A DNA stretch of 43,686 bases from Candidatus Pacearchaeota archaeon. GTDB lineage: Archaea; Nanobdellota; Nanobdellia; Pacearchaeales; GW2011-AR1. The translations under genes were made by a program, and so were the position numbers. The stretch covers positions 1-43,686 of the forward strand of contig JAGLWM010000008.1 in the NCBI GenBank assembly GCA_023133415.1, read 5' to 3'. Below are positions 41,289-43,686 of the stretch, in pieces (the stretch's first letter is position 1; the number at the start of each line of letters is the position of its first letter). Under the pieces are notes generated by a model. That model was not told the DNA's origin, searched no databases, and saw only the letters and a list, made by a program, of their open reading frames with translations.

Positions 41289-41314
41289 GGATTATTAAGA
41301 TTCGAAACGATTAA
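41289..41314 (+). repeat. Third, shortened copy of the aRF1 3' end
   Basis: GGATTATTAAGATTCGAAA and CGATTAA repeat the aRF1 ending with four bases missing. It follows TTGTGAGTAG like the second copy, and abuts the stop of the convergent surface-protein gene. Confidence 0.8.
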
Positions 41315-42592
41315 CTACTTTCTTCTACTACGTTTTTTTCTTTTTTTTCTCGCAACATTTTTAGGATTTTTAATAAGACGAAAGGCAAAAAATGCAATAA
41401 TCAGCAACAAAATCATAACCGCAGTCGAAATCAAATAGCTCTTGAAATCTTTAATAAATTCCACCAAGCTTTTTTCGGACTCAACCTCAAACCATGAACT
41501 TGCACTTGCAATTTTCCCCTCATATTCTACTTGGACATAAAGAAAATATTTTCCTTCTATAAGGTCTTCCGGCAAATCTATTCTTTTAACAAAACTCAGC
41601 GTAGTCTCAATTGCTCGCGTATCACTCAACGATAAAACTTCATTCTCCTCTTCATCTTTTATTACATAATTAACTGTAACATCCATTGTTTCTTGTCTCT
41701 GCAAAAGACGCATTAAAGCTATTTCAAAAGTCATTTCTTCTCCAGGAGATATTTTAAGATCCTCATTAAAAATTTCCAATTCAATATCAAAAAGAGATTC
41801 CTTCGAAACAACTTCTATTAAAATCAGAATCTCCTTCTTCACTTTCCCGTCTGTAATGTAAATTCGCCCCAAATAAACATCTGGTGTTTTTGTTTCTTTT
41901 GCAATAATATCTATTTTAACTTCCTTTGTTTCTCCACCTTCCAAACTAAAATCATTATATATTTTCATCATATCTTCCATATCAGATGTCACCTCCATTT
42001 TTTTCTTGACTCTTGTCGGATTTGAAATATTAAAAGCAACTTCCATTGTTTCTCCCTGTTTCAATTTTACATTTATTTGAGTTTTATCCAAAGTAAATTC
42101 TTTCGAGACAACACTATCCACACCCCTTCCCCCACCCCCATTTCCAACAGAAGGAGCGGCACCTACATCAACAGTGAACGAAACGCTTTCGGTACTATTC
42201 AAATTATTTGACAAACTCCGACAATAAAACTGTGCAACGTATACTTCATTCGTCAGTGTTCGTGAAGCTGTAAATCCAGTATTGGATACATTCGCAGTCA
42301 GGCTGTAATTTGTAATTCCCGAATCGAGACTATAGCTGCACGCCGAATTTTTATTTGTTGAAACTTGAAATAAAATATTAGAATTTGTATATGTTTTTGT
42401 CGTCGGAGAAATGATTGTTATTTGTGGAGGTTCTAAATCAGGTGCTATGAAAAATGACTCTCCGTCGCCCGAATAATCAATAACCAATTCATCGTCACCC
42501 CACACACCCATCATCGTTTCTAAATCATAAGACAAGCAAGGATTACAACTAAAAATCACCAATATCATTGAAAAAAATACCAATTTTTTCAT
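41315..42592 (-). CDS. Membrane-anchored surface protein with beta-sandwich domains
   Basis: A 425-residue exported protein. I start at ATG 42592 (MKKLVFFSMILVIFSCNPCL), a clear signal peptide with a lipobox-like Cys; an upstream start would add a non-signal segment. Residues about 55-145 look like an Ig-like domain of DPANN surface proteins (PPQITIISPTTKTYTNSNI), followed by a GNGGGG linker, two COG1470/CARDB-like beta domains (KQGETMEVAFNISNPTRVKK, ISPGEEMTFEIALMRL), and a C-terminal membrane helix (LISTAVMILLLIIAFFAF) with a basic tail. Its role is unknown; adhesion or envelope structure is plausible. Confidence 0.8.
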   Translation of the reverse strand: MKKLVFFSMILVIFSCNPCLSYDLETMMGVWGDDELVIDYSGDGESFFIAPDLEPPQITIISPTTKTYTNSNILFQVSTNKNSACSYSLDSGITNYSLTANVSNTGFTASRTLTNEVYVAQFYCRSLSNNLNSTESVSFTVDVGAAPSVGNGGGGRGVDSVVSKEFTLDKTQINVKLKQGETMEVAFNISNPTRVKKKMEVTSDMEDMMKIYNDFSLEGGETKEVKIDIIAKETKTPDVYLGRIYITDGKVKKEILILIEVVSKESLFDIELEIFNEDLKISPGEEMTFEIALMRLLQRQETMDVTVNYVIKDEEENEVLSLSDTRAIETTLSFVKRIDLPEDLIEGKYFLYVQVEYEGKIASASSWFEVESEKSLVEFIKDFKSYLISTAVMILLLIIAFFAFRLIKNPKNVARKKRKKRSRRK

Positions 42593-42672
42593 ACTTTTTT
42601 CATACAACCGCCCATCCCTATTATCGTTGTCTCTTCCGATATATAACTTATCTTTTAACACCTCACTCCACT

Positions 42673-43686
42673 TCATCCAATCCACCCCCTGAAATTACTT
42701 CCCAAATTATACCTCTCAACAACTCCAATACCATCTTTCCAGCTAATTTTATTCGCTGATAGAGTAGCATTAAATAAAACATAACCACTATTAATAAAAG
42801 TTATATTACCCGTTGATAAATTACAATTAGTTGTTATGTTGCAATAATCAGATAAATCTATTTCCCAATTGGTTGCTAAACCTGGACAGGTACAACTGTC
42901 TACACTCGAATTCACAACATAATTCCTCTCCACCGATACATTATAATTCGCATTAGTTCCGTTGCCCCAAGAATGCCATTTGTAAGGGTAAGTCCCGCCT
43001 GAACTAAAAACATAAGAAACATTAAATAAATTAGATACATTAGTTGCCGTTGTGTTTGTTCCGTTTATTTCAAGTATTACTGTTCCGTTTGTGTTTAAGA
43101 CTGTTACATTAAAGTGTCCTGTTCCTGAATCTAATAAACTTTCATTGTCATCCCAGTAGTTCGAGAATTGAGGGTAAGTATCGTCTCCTGTCTCCTCCCC
43201 CCCAACACTATAAAAACTATCAGGACTAAACTGATTATTATACTCCGTCTCAATCCATCCAGCTGTTCGGGCAACATTGGAAATACGGACTTCGTCTATG
43301 AGGCTGTCAAGACCATCAGCAGATTTTCCAAGCGTAAAGGATGTACCAAATACTATTGACAGTGATGCTGAATTATCTGGTTTTCCATCTATGTAAAACT
43401 GCATTGTGGTGCCATTATAAGTCATTCCAAAATCATACCAATTGTTATTATAAACCAATGTATCAGTGACTGTATGTGTACCGTCAGCCCACAATGCAAA
43501 CTTGTTGCTGGTGCTTTCATAGAAATTAAAAGCATTGTTTGCACTATATAGAAATTGATTATACCCAACATCTGCAAGATCACGAGGGTATAATTTAAAG
43601 AAAACTGAACATGGTGCTGAGATTTGATAATTTATATTAACATAATCATCCACCCCATCAAAATCCAAACTCCCGTCAATCTGCCC
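42673..43686 (-). CDS. LamG-domain surface protein, C-terminal part (runs off right edge)
   Basis: The frame is open to the right edge: GQIDGSLDFDGVDDYVNI is the start of a concanavalin/LamG-like jelly roll, so the true start is outside the window. The domain continues (KFALWADGTHTVTDTLVYNN, MQFYIDGKPDNSASLS, LIDEVRISNVARTAGWIETE) and is followed by Ig-like sequence with many N-x-S/T sites and a cysteine-rich segment (DSCTCPGL..., YCNITTNC). LamG domains bind sugars or proteins at cell surfaces. The gene ends 80 bases before the start chosen for the next surface protein, so the two may be one operon. Confidence 0.85.
   Translation of the reverse strand, partial: GQIDGSLDFDGVDDYVNINYQISAPCSVFFKLYPRDLADVGYNQFLYSANNAFNFYESTSNKFALWADGTHTVTDTLVYNNNWYDFGMTYNGTTMQFYIDGKPDNSASLSIVFGTSFTLGKSADGLDSLIDEVRISNVARTAGWIETEYNNQFSPDSFYSVGGEETGDDTYPQFSNYWDDNESLLDSGTGHFNVTVLNTNGTVILEINGTNTTATNVSNLFNVSYVFSSGGTYPYKWHSWGNGTNANYNVSVERNYVVNSSVDSCTCPGLATNWEIDLSDYCNITTNCNLSTGNITFINSGYVLFNATLSANKISWKDGIGVVERYNLGSNFRGWIG

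Larger units (their letters stand above)
41009..41314. other. Intergenic region with repeated aRF1 ends
   Basis: No gene is seen in these 306 bases. They contain two partial copies of the aRF1 3' end, a CCTCGTAAGAGG hairpin near 41038-41049, and a TTTCTTTTTTCT...AGAAAGAAA inverted repeat near 41128-41152 that could end transcription. Stretches such as CGCTTCGAGCG near 41229-41241 are short hairpins without a known role. Confidence 0.6.

Overview
The window looks like a piece of a small-genome, AT-rich DPANN-type archaeon (Woesearchaeota/Pacearchaeota-like is my best guess, not proven). Evidence: a 16S rRNA 5' half with an archaeal-type start, the archaeal exosome/SBDS/proteasome superoperon, archaeal RpoK and RpoL, RadB, Mre11-Rad50, aRF1, aRNase J, RNase P Pop5, TATA boxes about 25 nt before many start codons (leaderless genes), and several small secreted or membrane proteins with MNKRG-type N-termini.

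Layout. 1-676: 5' part of a 16S rRNA gene (minus), with promoter and about 280 nt leader to 990. 1022-2120: an acetyltransferase remnant and a protein that closely resembles bacterial sigma-54 (RpoN), unexpected in an archaeon. 2253-6677: P-type cation ATPase, alpha/beta hydrolase, ribosomal protein uS2. 6793-9370: TrmB-like regulator and a block of small unrecognised membrane/secreted proteins. 9548-12581: enolase, an unknown protein and a nitronate monooxygenase-like enzyme. 12671-18107: RNA processing and quality-control operon (Pop5, PsmA, unknown, SBDS, Rrp4, Rrp41, Rrp42, RpoK), with an old tandem duplication inside it that made an in-frame SBDS/PsmA mini-chimera. 18079-21133: membrane-anchored subtilase and a Cys-rich secreted protein. 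21340-27973: aRNase J, HemK/Mtq2-like methyltransferase, Mre11, Rad50, RpoL, RadB. 28026-30670: an unknown gene bracketed by a repeat of the radB 3' end, then dihydroorotase and dihydroorotate dehydrogenase. 30680-36043: topoisomerase I, a Xer-type tyrosine recombinase, and a three-cassette integron-like array. 36044-41008: secreted protein, phosphoesterase, ValRS, aRF1. 41009-43686: repeats of the aRF1 3' end and two surface proteins.

Two things stand out. First, the sigma-54-like gene: its last 28 residues carry a near-perfect RpoN box. Second, the array at about 33797-35965. Beside a leftward tyrosine recombinase lacking the extra IntI-specific insert, four sites share an ATG/TT core. Three of them have the folded logic of integron attC sites: an inner inverted repeat of 8-11 bp with a constant 2-nt asymmetry, and an R''-like box AACA. 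In each cassette the 5' end is complementary to the R'' region of that cassette's own 3' site (9-10 nt exact), exactly as expected if each cassette once circularised. The three cassettes (about 992, 700 and 467 bp) carry a cytidine deaminase and two unknown proteins, each with its own TATA box.

A recurring theme outside the array is duplication of the 3' ends of conserved genes (psmA, radB, aRF1), in two cases with an unknown gene lying between the copies. No CRISPR array, tRNA gene or transposase was seen.
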